DNA of 33,104 nucleotides from an uncultured Oscillospiraceae bacterium (GCA_947629775.1 CANRFA010000015.1:1-33104), one strand, 5' to 3'; shown: positions 7,790 to 16,170, counted from the stretch's first letter. A program made the numbers and translations. The notes: generated from the sequence alone by a model not told the origin.

Positions 7790-10198
7790 ATGCTTCAGAT
7801 TGGAGATGAACAGGGTTTGGAATCCTTACGAGAACTGTTCGGGCAGGCGCAGCAGCAGGTGGACATGGTGGCGGAGAAGCTCCGGAACGGGGAGTTCATC
7901 AGCCGGGACGACCTGGACGAGATGGTCCGGCGGCTGGTCACCATCCAGGAGACCCGGGAGAAGTGCGACGCCGTGCTGGAAGAGGAGGGGCTGGATCCCT
8001 CCCAGTGCCACAACCTGGAGAGCCTGGAAAAGGCTCTGGAAATCAACCGCAGGCGCAGGGAACTGGCGGAGCGCAACCGCCGCATCCGGGAGACCGTGGA
8101 CGGCTTCCTGTCCATCGTTCCCGTCGAAGAGATTCACCGGCAGGAACTGGAGACGTTCCAGCAGGAGCTTCGCGACAGCGGCGAGGAGGCCCTGATCGGG
8201 ATGGACCAGGGCGGCGAGCTGGCGCTCTACCGGCTGTTTACGGACTGCGTCCGCTCCGCCACGCCGGATCCCAGGCAGGTGGACGCTCTGAAGGACCACT
8301 TCGGGTTCCAGATGGTTTACGCCATTCTGGCCGGACAGCTGCAGTATGTGGGGGTGGAGGAGGAACCGGCCCCCGCGCCCGCGGCTCCCGCCGCAGTGGC
8401 GGAGCCTGCTCCGCAGCCGGAACCGGAGAAGCAGGAAGAACCCGCGGCAGGGACGTCGTCGGAGACGCCTGAAGTGGCGCCGGATACGTCCCCCGTGGAC
8501 AGCAGCGGAGACGTTTCGGAAGAGCCGGATGTGCAGCCGGAACCGGAGCCTGTCGAGGAGCCCGCGCCGCCGGAGCCGGAGCCGGAACCCGGTCCGCCGG
8601 CCATGCCGGTCTCCAGCACCTTCCCCCTGCCGGATTCCGGGGACCTGCCCTACTGGGAGGCCTGGCGGGATTCCAGCACCGGCGTGACCTTCCAGGAGTT
8701 CCGGGACAAGGTGCGCAACATGCCCAAGGCCCGTATCCTGCTGCCCGCCTTCACCCGTCTGGGGGTGCTGGACGCGGAGCTCATGGTGCGCTTCTGCGCC
8801 GTCATGAACTGGGACATCCCCTGGCACAACGACGCGAACGTCAACGCCTTTGAGGCCAACAGCATGGAGGAGCAGGTGGAGCGCAGCCTGTGGACCATGA
8901 CGAAACACGGCCTCGTGGCGGAGTACCGGGTGCCGGGTCAGCCCAGGCCCCTCTACTGCCTGACGGAGTACACCAACTGGTGCCTGCGCCACGAAGACAT
9001 CCAGCACGACGCCCATGCCCTGTTCCACATCCACCTGCGGGACGGCAACGAGTTCTGCATCGACATGGGGGACAACGAGGTGATCGCCCGGCAGATGATG
9101 GACGGCGAGCGGCTGCTGGCCATCCGGGAGCGCAACGCGAACATGGCGGACTACCTCTCCTTCATGTCCAGAGTCTTCGAGGAGGGCGAGCTCAATCGGG
9201 ACGAGATGCTGGCCATCCTCAACTCCTTCACAATCCGCAACGGTCGCTACATGGTGCTGGTGCCCGGGGACGAGAAGCTCTATCTGTGCGCGGTGTTCCA
9301 CCACCTGGAGGAGTACCGGGGCACCGGCGGCGCGCTGCTCCTGACGGAGGAGCGCCCGGAGGGCCCCTTCAGCACGAAGGGTCCGGTGTTCCACTGCGGC
9401 AACAACACCCTCAGCTGCTGGCTGGGCAAGTGGTACACCATGGTTCGCCTGGTGGAGCCCCAGCCGGAACCGGAGCCGGAGGCCGAGGAGGATGTCTGGC
9501 CCACGCCGGAGATGGAAGAGCGGGTGCGCAGGGAAGAAGAGGCGGAGGCCATGCTGACCGACGAGGTGATCGGGCCGGTGGAAGAACTGGCGCCGGAGAA
9601 CGAGATGGCCCAGGAGGACGAGGAGTTCGAGCCCGAGGAAGAAACCGAGGTCTCCGAGGAAGTCGAAGACGCGGAAGCCGAGAACGAGGACGAGGACGAA
9701 GAGTTCCTGCCGGAGGACGAGGACGTGCTGCCGGAGGATGAGGATATCCTGCCGGAGGACGAGGACGTGCTGCCGGACGACGAGGAAGTTCCGCCGGAGG
9801 ACGACGGGTTCCTGCCGGATGACGAAGAAGTACCGTCGGAGGACGAAGAGGTTCCGTCGGAGGACGAAGAGGTTCCCCCGGAAGAGGAGGACCCGGCCTC
9901 AGGGGACGAAGAGTCCCCCGAAGACGGGGAGCCTTCCGGGGACGGCGAAGCGCTGCCGGAGCCGGAGGAAGAACCGGATGCTCCCGCGGAGGACGGCGTG
10001 ATCCCGGCCCATGGCGAGGCGCTTCTGTCCCTCTCCGAGGAGGATGTCCCGGCCCCCGCGCCGGAGGAGCCCGCAAAGGATGAGGCGCCCGCGCCGGCTC
10101 CCGCTCCGCGGCGGGAGAGCGTGCCCCTCTTCCAGGTGGACGAGGACGACGCGCCCCAGGTCCAGCCAAAGGCCCCGGAGGGCGAAGAACAGCCCTGA
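7790..10198 (+). CDS. Orphan protein: helical N-terminus, central folded domain, acidic heptad-repeat tail
   Basis: I do not recognise this 802-residue protein. It has no signal peptide or membrane helix, so it is predicted cytoplasmic. Residues 1-185 are charged and helical (coiled-coil-like around 75-130). Residues 190-280 are a Pro/Glu/Ala linker. Residues 285-555 look globular: a helical part with a possible winged-helix-like segment (EEQVERSLWTMTKHGLVAEYR, about 360-380), then strands with YMVLVPGDEKLYLC near 487-500. Residues 556-802 are extremely acidic and Pro-rich, with eight to nine heptads of the form LPEDEDV at 640-701. The tail resembles acidic scaffolds or DNA/histone mimics, but this is only an analogy. 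Start: GGAGG six bases before the ATG. It is a single-gene unit with its own promoter and a strong terminator. Confidence 0.85.
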   Translation: MLQIGDEQGLESLRELFGQAQQQVDMVAEKLRNGEFISRDDLDEMVRRLVTIQETREKCDAVLEEEGLDPSQCHNLESLEKALEINRRRRELAERNRRIRETVDGFLSIVPVEEIHRQELETFQQELRDSGEEALIGMDQGGELALYRLFTDCVRSATPDPRQVDALKDHFGFQMVYAILAGQLQYVGVEEEPAPAPAAPAAVAEPAPQPEPEKQEEPAAGTSSETPEVAPDTSPVDSSGDVSEEPDVQPEPEPVEEPAPPEPEPEPGPPAMPVSSTFPLPDSGDLPYWEAWRDSSTGVTFQEFRDKVRNMPKARILLPAFTRLGVLDAELMVRFCAVMNWDIPWHNDANVNAFEANSMEEQVERSLWTMTKHGLVAEYRVPGQPRPLYCLTEYTNWCLRHEDIQHDAHALFHIHLRDGNEFCIDMGDNEVIARQMMDGERLLAIRERNANMADYLSFMSRVFEEGELNRDEMLAILNSFTIRNGRYMVLVPGDEKLYLCAVFHHLEEYRGTGGALLLTEERPEGPFSTKGPVFHCGNNTLSCWLGKWYTMVRLVEPQPEPEPEAEEDVWPTPEMEERVRREEEAEAMLTDEVIGPVEELAPENEMAQEDEEFEPEEETEVSEEVEDAEAENEDEDEEFLPEDEDVLPEDEDILPEDEDVLPDDEEVPPEDDGFLPDDEEVPSEDEEVPSEDEEVPPEEEDPASGDEESPEDGEPSGDGEALPEPEEEPDAPAEDGVIPAHGEALLSLSEEDVPAPAPEEPAKDEAPAPAPAPRRESVPLFQVDEDDAPQVQPKAPEGEEQP
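9707..9892 (+). repeat. 21-bp in-frame tandem repeat (acidic heptads)
   Basis: About nine units of 21 bases, each encoding one heptad with consensus [LP][PS][ED]DE[ED]V. Units at 9833-9853 and 9854-9874 are identical at the nucleotide level; older units have diverged at third positions and from LP to PP or PS. This pattern indicates expansion by slippage, with possible length variation between strains. Confidence 0.9.
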
Positions 10199-10208
10199 TC
10201 CGCATACG

Positions 10209-10250
10209 AAAGACCCGCCCGGGCGAATGGACCCGGGCGGGTCTTTGAAA
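10209..10250 (+). terminator. Strong hairpin terminator after the acidic-repeat gene
   Basis: Perfect 15-bp stem (10209-10223 with 10232-10246) around an 8-base loop, starting 11 bases after the stop. The arms begin with AAAGACCC and end with GGGTCTTT, so the last stem bases provide the T run; the tract beyond is only GAAAA. Confidence 0.8.
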
Positions 10251-10322
10251 ATCCGCCGGATTCCGGAACCGGCGCGGAAAAGAAAACCGGTACAGGGTTT
10301 CCGGAAGAGAGGAGATGCCGCC

Positions 10323-10514
10323 GTGGAGCGTCTGGAAGCATTTGAGCGGATGCTGGAGGATATACAGAAGCAGGCCGCTCTGGAGACGGAGCAGATGGAG
10401 AAACTGAGGGCGGCCGGAAAGGAAAAGACGGCGACGTACCGGCAGTACTTCGGGAACCGGCTCATGTACCGGACGATTCTGGACTGGTACCGAAGGTACG
10501 GGTTGCTGGAATGA
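10323..10514 (+). CDS. Small conserved-type hypothetical protein, GTG start
   Basis: A 63-residue highly charged helical protein beginning VERLEAFERML and ending with a tyrosine-rich motif (TYRQYFGNRLMYRTILDWYRRYGLLE in two pieces: about residues 38-47 and 48-63). The GTG at 10323 follows AGAGGAG by nine bases; an ATG just upstream (10314) is in another frame. The overall look (helical start, KTATYRQ, then hydrophobic YRxxxxWYRxYGLL end) resembles small proteins I associate with Ruminococcaceae/Oscillospiraceae genomes, function unknown. It lies after the terminator at 10209-10250 and 58 bases ahead of the cupin gene, so those two may form one transcript. Confidence 0.72.
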   Translation: MERLEAFERMLEDIQKQAALETEQMEKLRAAGKEKTATYRQYFGNRLMYRTILDWYRRYGLLE

Positions 10515-10572
10515 GCCGGTCCGCAGACCGGAAACAGGCGCTGCAGAGCGCCGGAGAAAAGAGGAAACTGCC

Positions 10573-11019
10573 ATGTCGGAACAGGAAAAGGGCCGCTATG
10601 ACGGCCTTATTGTCTCGGAACTGAAGCACGAGCCGGAGATGTCTCCGGAGTTCCGGGCCGTGTATGAGAAATTTGCCCGGAGAATCTTGTGGATCGACGG
10701 GAACGTGGTGCCCGGAGCCTTCCAGATGAACACCTCCTGGTACAACCGGGTGCCGGAGAAGGATCCCGTGTTCGCGGAGCACGCCCATCCCTCCGCGGAG
10801 ATCATCGGGTTCTTCGGCTCGGATCCGGAGGAGCCCAACGACCTGCGCGGAGAGATCGTGGTGGAACTGGGCGGAGAGCCCCACACCATTACCCGTTCCA
10901 GCATGATCTTCGTGCCCCCGAACCTCCCCCACGCCATTCGCATCCTGCGGGTGGACGCCCCCATCTTCCATTTTTCCGTGGTGACGGATGGGACCTATAA
11001 CGGGGGTGCCTACGGCTGA
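10573..11019 (+). CDS. Cupin-domain protein
   Basis: A 148-residue single-domain protein with a cupin beta-barrel. Motif 1 is HAHPSAEIIGFFG with His70, His72 and Glu76 as metal ligands, and motif 2 is PPNLPHAI with His120 as the fourth ligand. Together they match the metal-binding cupin pattern, so a bound divalent metal is expected. The family includes sensors and small isomerases or dioxygenases; no substrate can be read here. Proteins with the same WYNRVPEKDPVF lead-in and GSDPEEPNDLRGE insertion seem widespread in anaerobic Firmicutes (memory, not a search). Start from GAGG about eight bases before the ATG. It follows the 63-residue gene on the same strand. Confidence 0.85.
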   Translation: MSEQEKGRYDGLIVSELKHEPEMSPEFRAVYEKFARRILWIDGNVVPGAFQMNTSWYNRVPEKDPVFAEHAHPSAEIIGFFGSDPEEPNDLRGEIVVELGGEPHTITRSSMIFVPPNLPHAIRILRVDAPIFHFSVVTDGTYNGGAYG

Positions 11020-11080
11020 GAGCCGGAGGAGAGAAGAGGGTGCCGGTCGTCTGAGCGACGGCGGATGGGAAGAGACAGAC

Positions 11081-11113
11081 AGGGAGGGCCCCGCCGCGGC
11101 GGCGGTTCTCCCT
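11081..11113. terminator. Probable bidirectional terminator between cupin and SDR genes
   Basis: Hairpin with arms AGGGAG (11081-11086) and CTCCCT (11108-11113) plus an inner GC-rich helix. Plus-strand flank TATGTTCT and minus-strand flank GTCTGTCTCTT are moderately T-rich. It sits between convergent genes. Confidence 0.45.
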
Positions 11114-11162
11114 TATGTTCTGCGCGGATTCCAGGCTGTCCCGCGTTCCCGCCCGGGACGGT

Positions 11163-12038
11163 TCAGACCATGGTGCCTCCGTTGGGATGGAGCACCTGGC
11201 CCGTCATGTAGGAGGCGTCGTCGCTGGCCAGGAAGACATAGCAGGGAGCTACCTCGCAGGGCTGCCCGGCCCGCAGCATGGGGACCTGGGAGGTGACGGA
11301 GCCGAAGGTCTCCACCTCCTCCGCCGAGAAGGAGGCGGGGATCAGAGGCGTCCAGATGGGGCCCGGCGCCACGGCGTTGACCCGGATCTTCCGTTCCGCC
11401 AGGGACAGCGCCAGGGAGCGGGTCAGGGCCACGATGGCGCCCTTGGTGGCGCTGTAGTCAATCAGGTCCCGGTGGCCCTGAAAGGCGGTGACGGAGGTGG
11501 TGCTGATGATGCTGGCCCCCTCCTTCAGGTGGGGCAGGGCGGCCTGGATCAGGTAGAAGAAGGAGAAGAGGTTGGTCTGGAAGACCAGGGAAAGCTGCTG
11601 GGGGCTGATGTCCAGGATGCTGCGGCGGACAAACTGCACGGCGTGGTTGTTTACCAGGATATCCAGCTTCCCGCAGAAACGGACGGTCTCCTCTACGCAG
11701 CGGCGGGCCTGGTCTGGATCCTTCAGGTCCCCGGCCAGCACCAGACAGCGCCGCCCCAGTTCCCGTACCCGGGCGGCGGTCTCCGCCGCGTCCCGCTCCT
11801 CGTCGTAGCAGGCGATGACCACGTCCGCGCCCTCCCGGGCGAAGGCGTATGCCACGGCCCGCCCGATGCCGCTGTCTCCGCCGGTGATAAGAGCCGCCTT
11901 TCCCTCCAGTCTCCGCGGCCGCGCCGGCCGCTCCGCCACGGGGCGGGGATCCATGAGGTATTCCAGTCCCGGCTGTTCGTCCTGGTGCTGGGGCGGGAAG
12001 ATGCCGGGGAAGTCCTCCGGCAGGGTATTCAGATTCAT
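11163..12038 (-). CDS. Short-chain dehydrogenase/reductase (YghA/YhxC-like)
   Basis: A 291-residue classical SDR oxidoreductase. The cofactor loop TGGDSGIGR is at 52-60, the NNHA variant of the NNAG motif at 130-133, and the catalytic residues are Ser182, Tyr195 and Lys199 (YSATK). A 45-residue N-terminal extension with QHQDEQPGLEYLMDPRP is typical of the YghA/YdaD/YhxC branch, often linked to general or envelope stress; the substrate is undefined. The D in TGGDSG is also characteristic of that branch. Start from GGAGGG before the ATG at 12038. Convergent with the cupin gene and divergent from the cysteine desulfidase-like gene. No clear promoter was recognised on the minus strand. Confidence 0.92.
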   Translation of the reverse strand: MNLNTLPEDFPGIFPPQHQDEQPGLEYLMDPRPVAERPARPRRLEGKAALITGGDSGIGRAVAYAFAREGADVVIACYDEERDAAETAARVRELGRRCLVLAGDLKDPDQARRCVEETVRFCGKLDILVNNHAVQFVRRSILDISPQQLSLVFQTNLFSFFYLIQAALPHLKEGASIISTTSVTAFQGHRDLIDYSATKGAIVALTRSLALSLAERKIRVNAVAPGPIWTPLIPASFSAEEVETFGSVTSQVPMLRAGQPCEVAPCYVFLASDDASYMTGQVLHPNGGTMV

Positions 12039-12121
12039 GATGTATCCCTCCGCTCCAGTCTATGCCTTCCGGGAAAAGAGGTGCGGTCCGGGGAAAAACC
12101 GGCGGATATGCGGACGATATC

Positions 12122-12150
12122 TTCCAATTCTGGCGGATTTATGGTATACT
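12122..12150 (+). promoter_or_regulatory. Extended -10 promoter of the cysteine desulfidase-like gene
   Basis: -10 TATACT (12145-12150) with an upstream TG (TGG TATACT) and a weak -35 TTCCAA (12122-12127) at 17 bases. It predicts a leader of about 190 bases before the TTG start, containing short GC-rich hairpins (for example GGAC...GTCC around 12237-12254) but no recognisable riboswitch. Confidence 0.6.
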
Positions 12151-12348
12151 GGCGGGGCCCGTCTCCCCCTGGGGAGGCGGAGCGAAGACAGCCGGGCAGA
12201 CAGGAAGATCGGGGGGCAGCGGGAGCGGATTCCGTTCCGGACGGCCCTGCCGGTCCGCTTCCCTGCCGGAACCGGCTGGTTTTCCGAACCCATCCAATGG
12301 GACACCACCTCGGGGGTTCCCGCCCACACTGCAAGGAGGCAGATCAGA

Positions 12349-13626
12349 TTGGAGCAGACGCTGACACGGGAGCGGTACCGGATTTACTGCGAAATCCTCA
12401 GACAGGAGCTGATCCCCGCCATGGGCTGTACGGAGCCCATCGCCATCGCCTACGCCGCCGCCCTGGCCGGGCAGCAGCTGTCCGGTCTGCCGGACCGGCT
12501 GCGGGTGGGGCTCAGCGGCAACATCATCAAGAATGTCAAGAGCGTCGTGGTGCCCGGAACGGGAGGCCTGCGGGGCATTCAGGCCGCTCTGGCGGCGGGC
12601 TTTGTGGCCGGCCACCCGGAGAAGCAGCTGGAACTGCTGGACGGTTTGGCCGGGGAGGACCGGGAGACGGTCCGGACTCTGACGGAGACCTGCGATATCC
12701 GGGTGAAGCATCTGGAGAGCGGCCACATCTTTGACATCCAGCTGGAGGCCTTCCGGGGCGAGGAGCGGGCCCGGGTGCGCATCGTGGACAGCCACACCAA
12801 TGTGGTGCTGGTGGAGAAGAACGGCGCGGCGGTCTTTGAGCGGCCCATCGGGGACGCAGCCGAGGAGGAGCTCAGCGACCGCCGGGAGCTGAACGTGGCG
12901 GACATTGTCCGTTTCGCGGAGGAGGCGGACCTGGAGGACCTGCGTCCCCTGCTGGAGCGGCAGCTGAACCTGAATCTGGCCATCGCCCGGGCCGGACTGG
13001 CCGGGAACTACGGGGCGAACATCGGGCGGGTGCTGCTGAGCCGGGGTGACGATGTGCGCACCCGGGCCAAAGCCATGGCGGCGGCGGGCTCGGACGCCCG
13101 CATGAACGGCTGCGAACTGCCGGTGTGCATCCTCTCCGGCAGCGGCAACCAGGGCATCACCGCCAGCGTTCCGGTGGCGGTCTATGCGGAGCATCTGGGC
13201 GCGGATCACGACACCCTGCTGCGGGCCCTTCTGATCTCGGATCTGATCACCATCCACCAGAAGACGGGCATCGGGCGGCTGTCTGCCTACTGCGGAGCCA
13301 TCAGCGCGGGCTGCGGCTGCGGGGCGGGCATTGCCTGGCTCCACGGCGGGCGCTACCGGGAGGTAGCCCACACGGTGGTCAACGCGGTGGCGATTCTCTC
13401 CGGCACCATCTGCGACGGCGCCAAGTCCTCCTGCGCGGCCAAAATCGCCATGGCGGTGGAGTCTGGCATCCTGGGCTTTGAAATGTTCCAGCAGGGCCAG
13501 GAGTTCCGCGGCGGAGATGGCATTGTCACCAAGGGCGTGGAAAAGACCATCGAAAACGTCGGCACGCTGGCCCGGGTGGGCATGCTGGAGACGGATCGGG
13601 AGATCATGCGTATCATGACGGAATAG
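12349..13626 (+). CDS. L-cysteine desulfidase / serine dehydratase alpha-like protein (UPF0597, YhaM/CyuA type), TTG start
   Basis: A 425-residue cytoplasmic enzyme of the serine-dehydratase-alpha-like family. The N-terminal MGCTEP motif places Cys27 where the catalytic cysteine of L-cysteine desulfidase is. The C-terminal half holds YCGAISAGCGCGAGIAWLHGG and GTICDGAKSSCAAKI, with the cysteines expected to bind an oxygen-sensitive [4Fe-4S] cluster. Reaction by homology: L-cysteine to pyruvate, ammonia and sulfide, or a related beta-elimination. The TTG at 12349 is chosen because AAGGAGG lies nine bases upstream and the length then fits the family (about 430); no ATG or GTG fits. The frame extends further upstream but crosses the promoter. 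No transporter is adjacent, unlike the E. coli cyuPA pair. Confidence 0.92.
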   Translation: MEQTLTRERYRIYCEILRQELIPAMGCTEPIAIAYAAALAGQQLSGLPDRLRVGLSGNIIKNVKSVVVPGTGGLRGIQAALAAGFVAGHPEKQLELLDGLAGEDRETVRTLTETCDIRVKHLESGHIFDIQLEAFRGEERARVRIVDSHTNVVLVEKNGAAVFERPIGDAAEEELSDRRELNVADIVRFAEEADLEDLRPLLERQLNLNLAIARAGLAGNYGANIGRVLLSRGDDVRTRAKAMAAAGSDARMNGCELPVCILSGSGNQGITASVPVAVYAEHLGADHDTLLRALLISDLITIHQKTGIGRLSAYCGAISAGCGCGAGIAWLHGGRYREVAHTVVNAVAILSGTICDGAKSSCAAKIAMAVESGILGFEMFQQGQEFRGGDGIVTKGVEKTIENVGTLARVGMLETDREIMRIMTE

Positions 13627-13741
13627 GAGCGGTGTTTCCGGATCCGCCGGCGGCGGGGACAGGAGCATCCGGCCCGACAGGCAGCGGCGGATCAGGGCGA
13701 CCGGGACCCGCCGCAGAGACGATACGAGGAGGAGATTGGTC

Positions 13742-14437
13742 ATGACAGAGCGGACCGTGTGCCGTCTGGAGGCGGAAGGAAAGACGGTGGAGCTGTTTCC
13801 CACTCACGTGCCGGACCGTCCCCTGCTCTTCTGCAACGGTTTTCCGGGGGAAGGAGAGAAACTGATGCAGGCGCTGGACGCACTGGAATTCCCGCCCTTC
13901 TCCCTGGCTGCCATCAGTGGCCTGATCTGGGAGCGGGACCTGTCTCCCTGGAAGGCCCCGCCGGTTTCGGCGGGGGGCGCCCCCTTTACCGGGGGCGCGG
14001 ACGCGTATCTCCATACCCTGACGGAGAAACTGGTACCCCGTACCCTGGAGCGGGTGGCCGGCACGCCGCCCTGGCTGGGGCTGGCGGGGTACTCCATGGC
14101 GGGACTCTTCGCAGTGTATGCCCTGTATCGGACCCCGCTCTTCTCCCGTGTGGCCAGCATGTCCGGTTCCCTCTGGTTTCCCGGTTTCCGGGAATATGCC
14201 CTGTCCCGGCCCCTGGCCGGCAGACCGGAGGCGCTTTTTCTGTCCCTGGGGGAGCGGGAACACCGGACAAAGAACCTCCAGATGCGGACGGTGCAGACCG
14301 CAACGGAGGCGTTGGCGGAGCACAGCCGGAGCCTTGGCATTCCCACAGAGTACCAGCGCAATCCGGGTGGGCACTTTACGGATCCCGTAGGGCGCTGCGC
14401 CCGGGGGCTTGCCTGGCTGGTTCGGACAGAGGCCTGA
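13742..14437 (+). CDS. Small alpha/beta-hydrolase (putative esterase)
   Basis: A 231-residue cytoplasmic protein with an alpha/beta-hydrolase fold. The nucleophile elbow is GYSMAG with Ser118; the probable base is His211 in GGHFTDP near the end. The GYSMAGLFAVYALY and SGSLWFPGF segments resemble the esterase-D/enterobactin-esterase-like group, in which the elbow is followed by a short strand and SGS. An acidic partner is less clear. Substrate unknown. The ATG at 13742 is preferred to a TTG six bases upstream, which would be too close to GAGGAGG. It follows the desulfidase-like gene by 115 bases; that gap carries a 9-bp inverted repeat (13641-13649 with 13685-13693) without a T run. Confidence 0.82.
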   Translation: MTERTVCRLEAEGKTVELFPTHVPDRPLLFCNGFPGEGEKLMQALDALEFPPFSLAAISGLIWERDLSPWKAPPVSAGGAPFTGGADAYLHTLTEKLVPRTLERVAGTPPWLGLAGYSMAGLFAVYALYRTPLFSRVASMSGSLWFPGFREYALSRPLAGRPEALFLSLGEREHRTKNLQMRTVQTATEALAEHSRSLGIPTEYQRNPGGHFTDPVGRCARGLAWLVRTEA

Positions 14438-14461
14438 AAGGCGGTCGGTTTTGCTCATAAT
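14434..14461 (+). promoter_or_regulatory. Candidate promoter of the SLH-protein gene
   Basis: -35-like CTGAAA (14434-14439), 16-base spacer, -10 CATAAT (14456-14461), overlapping the end of the hydrolase gene. About 118 bases precede the GTG start. Confidence 0.4.
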
Positions 14462-14579
14462 GCCGGGAACTCTCCCGAGTGGGGGATGCTGCCCTGCGGG
14501 AGACCGGCGTGGTGTCTGGCTTCCTTCTGCCGGATTCCGGCGAAGAAGCCCTGAAAACAGAAACGGAGGAGGTATCTTT

Positions 14580-16073
14580 GTGAGAAAAGCGGTTCTTTCC
14601 CTTCTGCTGGCCCTGGCGCTGCTGCCGGGGCTGCTGCTTCCGGTCCGGGCCGGATACATGTCTCTGACCGGAACAGAGATCGTGGCTCTGGAGGAGTTCG
14701 CGAAGGAGTGGAGGATGATCCGGGTGAAGACGACCAGCGTCACGCTGAAGCGTACGGACCCGGGAGTTCAGGTCACCTTTACGGACAACGCCGCGCCGGA
14801 GCACCCCACTTACACGTATACCAGCAGCGCCCCGGAGGTGGCCACGGTGGATGAGAGCGGCTGGGTGACCCCCGTCGCGATTGGCCGCGCCACAATTACC
14901 ATCTCTTCGCCCGCCACGGAGCATTACCAGTCCGGCGGGGACTATATGGGGATCTCGGTCCGCTACGACGAGGACACGGAGATGTTTCACATTGAGGCGG
15001 GGGAGGGCGGCGATGTCCGGGTCACGAACCGGCAACTGCCCGTGGAAAAGGAAACCGTGGAGTTTGTTACGACCCCTCAGGATTTCTTTGTCACGGACCA
15101 GGTGGAGGTCTATGACGCCGGCGGCTATGAGCTGGCGGTCCACCAGGTTCAGACCAACCTGTACCGCTTCTCTCTGCCGAAGTCCTGGCCGGTGGACATC
15201 CGGGTCTCCTTCCGGCGGATCATTACCCCGGGGGAGACTGAGCACGGTCGCATGGAGATTCTCTCCACGCACGCCAACCCGGGAGAGAACCAGTATGTGC
15301 TGCTCTATCCGGAGGAAGGGTACCGCTGTGGTACCGTGACGGTCACGAATGCCACCGGGGCGACCAGGGAAATTGCGCCGCTGCGGACGGAGGATGGAAG
15401 CGAGACGGAACAGTATCACTTCTTCATGCCGGAAGAGCTTCCCATCACCATTCGGGCCACCTTTGTGGCCATGGAGTCCCCGGCGGATCCTCCGGGCGCT
15501 TCGCAGAACCCGGTGCCTCAGCCCGAGCCCCAACCGCAGCCGGAGGCCTCTTCCTTTGCGGATGTTCCCGCCGGCTGCTGGTATGAGGACGCGGTGGCCT
15601 GGGCCACAGAGCAGGGCATCGTGCAGGGGAAAGGAGATCACACCTTCGGGCCGGAGGAGGCCTGCACCCGGGCCCAGGCGGTGGTCATGCTCTGGAGGGC
15701 CAGCGGCAGCCCCGCTCCCTCCTCCCGTGAAGCGGATTTCCGGGATGTTCCCGCGGACAGTTACTACGGGGACGCCGTGCAGTGGGCTGTGGAAGAGGGG
15801 ATCGTCGGGGGCGTGGCGCCCGGCGAGTTTGCCCCGGACCGGGTCTGTTCCCGGGGCGAGATTGTGACATTGCTGTGGAGGCTTCACGGCTCTCCGGCCG
15901 TGTCCGCAAAGGACGCGTTCCCGGATGTGCCCGCGGGTTCCTTCTGCCGGGAGGCGGTATCCTGGGCGGCGGGCCGCAATCTGGTCAACGGCACCGGCGA
16001 CGGGCTCTTCTCGCCCCAGGGTGGCTGCACCCGCAGCCAGATCACCACGATTCTCTACCGGGATATGGGGTGA
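14580..16073 (+). CDS. Secreted surface protein with BIG2-like domain and three SLH domains, GTG start
   Basis: A 497-residue exported protein. The signal peptide is residues 1-24 (MRKAVLSLLLALALLPGLL, then VRAG). An Ig-like BIG2-type domain follows at about 50-130 (YTSSAPEVATVDESGWVTPV, GRATITI). A beta-rich middle has two related strand-rich units, each followed by a PxDIRVSF or PITIRATF ending, around 150-300. A proline-rich linker (PVPQPEPQPQPE) precedes three SLH domains at about 324-384, 385-445 and 446-497, each with F.DVPA and an R-containing ITR-like motif, which bind pyruvylated cell-wall polymers. Role: envelope-anchored structural or adhesive protein; no enzyme domain is visible. 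The GTG at 14580 follows GGAGGAGG by seven bases. An upstream in-frame extension lacks a signal peptide and overlaps the previous gene. Confidence 0.9.
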   Translation: MRKAVLSLLLALALLPGLLLPVRAGYMSLTGTEIVALEEFAKEWRMIRVKTTSVTLKRTDPGVQVTFTDNAAPEHPTYTYTSSAPEVATVDESGWVTPVAIGRATITISSPATEHYQSGGDYMGISVRYDEDTEMFHIEAGEGGDVRVTNRQLPVEKETVEFVTTPQDFFVTDQVEVYDAGGYELAVHQVQTNLYRFSLPKSWPVDIRVSFRRIITPGETEHGRMEILSTHANPGENQYVLLYPEEGYRCGTVTVTNATGATREIAPLRTEDGSETEQYHFFMPEELPITIRATFVAMESPADPPGASQNPVPQPEPQPQPEASSFADVPAGCWYEDAVAWATEQGIVQGKGDHTFGPEEACTRAQAVVMLWRASGSPAPSSREADFRDVPADSYYGDAVQWAVEEGIVGGVAPGEFAPDRVCSRGEIVTLLWRLHGSPAVSAKDAFPDVPAGSFCREAVSWAAGRNLVNGTGDGLFSPQGGCTRSQITTILYRDMG

Positions 16074-16129
16074 GAACCCGGACCGGCCGGACAGGTTTTT
16101 TCCCAAAGAAAGGACACAAGACAGGAAAG

Positions 16130-16170
16130 GGGCGGGGCACCGCCGGTCTGGAGACCGGGGCGTCCCGCCC
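16130..16170. terminator. Hairpin terminator between the SLH and SRAP genes
   Basis: Two stacked stems: GGGCGGG/CCCGCCC (16130-16136, 16164-16170) and CCGGTCT/AGACCGG inside. Minus-strand flank CTTTCCTGTCTT; plus-strand flank TGTTGTAT. A T6 run at 16096-16101 near the SLH stop may serve that gene, but only a weak stem precedes it. Confidence 0.6.

Noticed and set aside
7826-9394. Minus-strand open frame of 522 codons opposite the acidic-repeat gene
   Set aside because: Shadow of a strongly biased coding frame; His/Leu/Val-rich translation without motifs, no ribosome site.
13641-13693. Inverted repeat GATCCGCCG/CGGCGGATC as terminator
   Set aside because: Perfect 9 bp but with a loop of about 35 bases and no T run; GC-rich chance pairing is likely.
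12139-13803. Minus-strand open frame of 554 codons opposite the desulfidase-like gene
   Set aside because: No recognisable domain, no ribosome site; the plus strand holds a well-defined enzyme.
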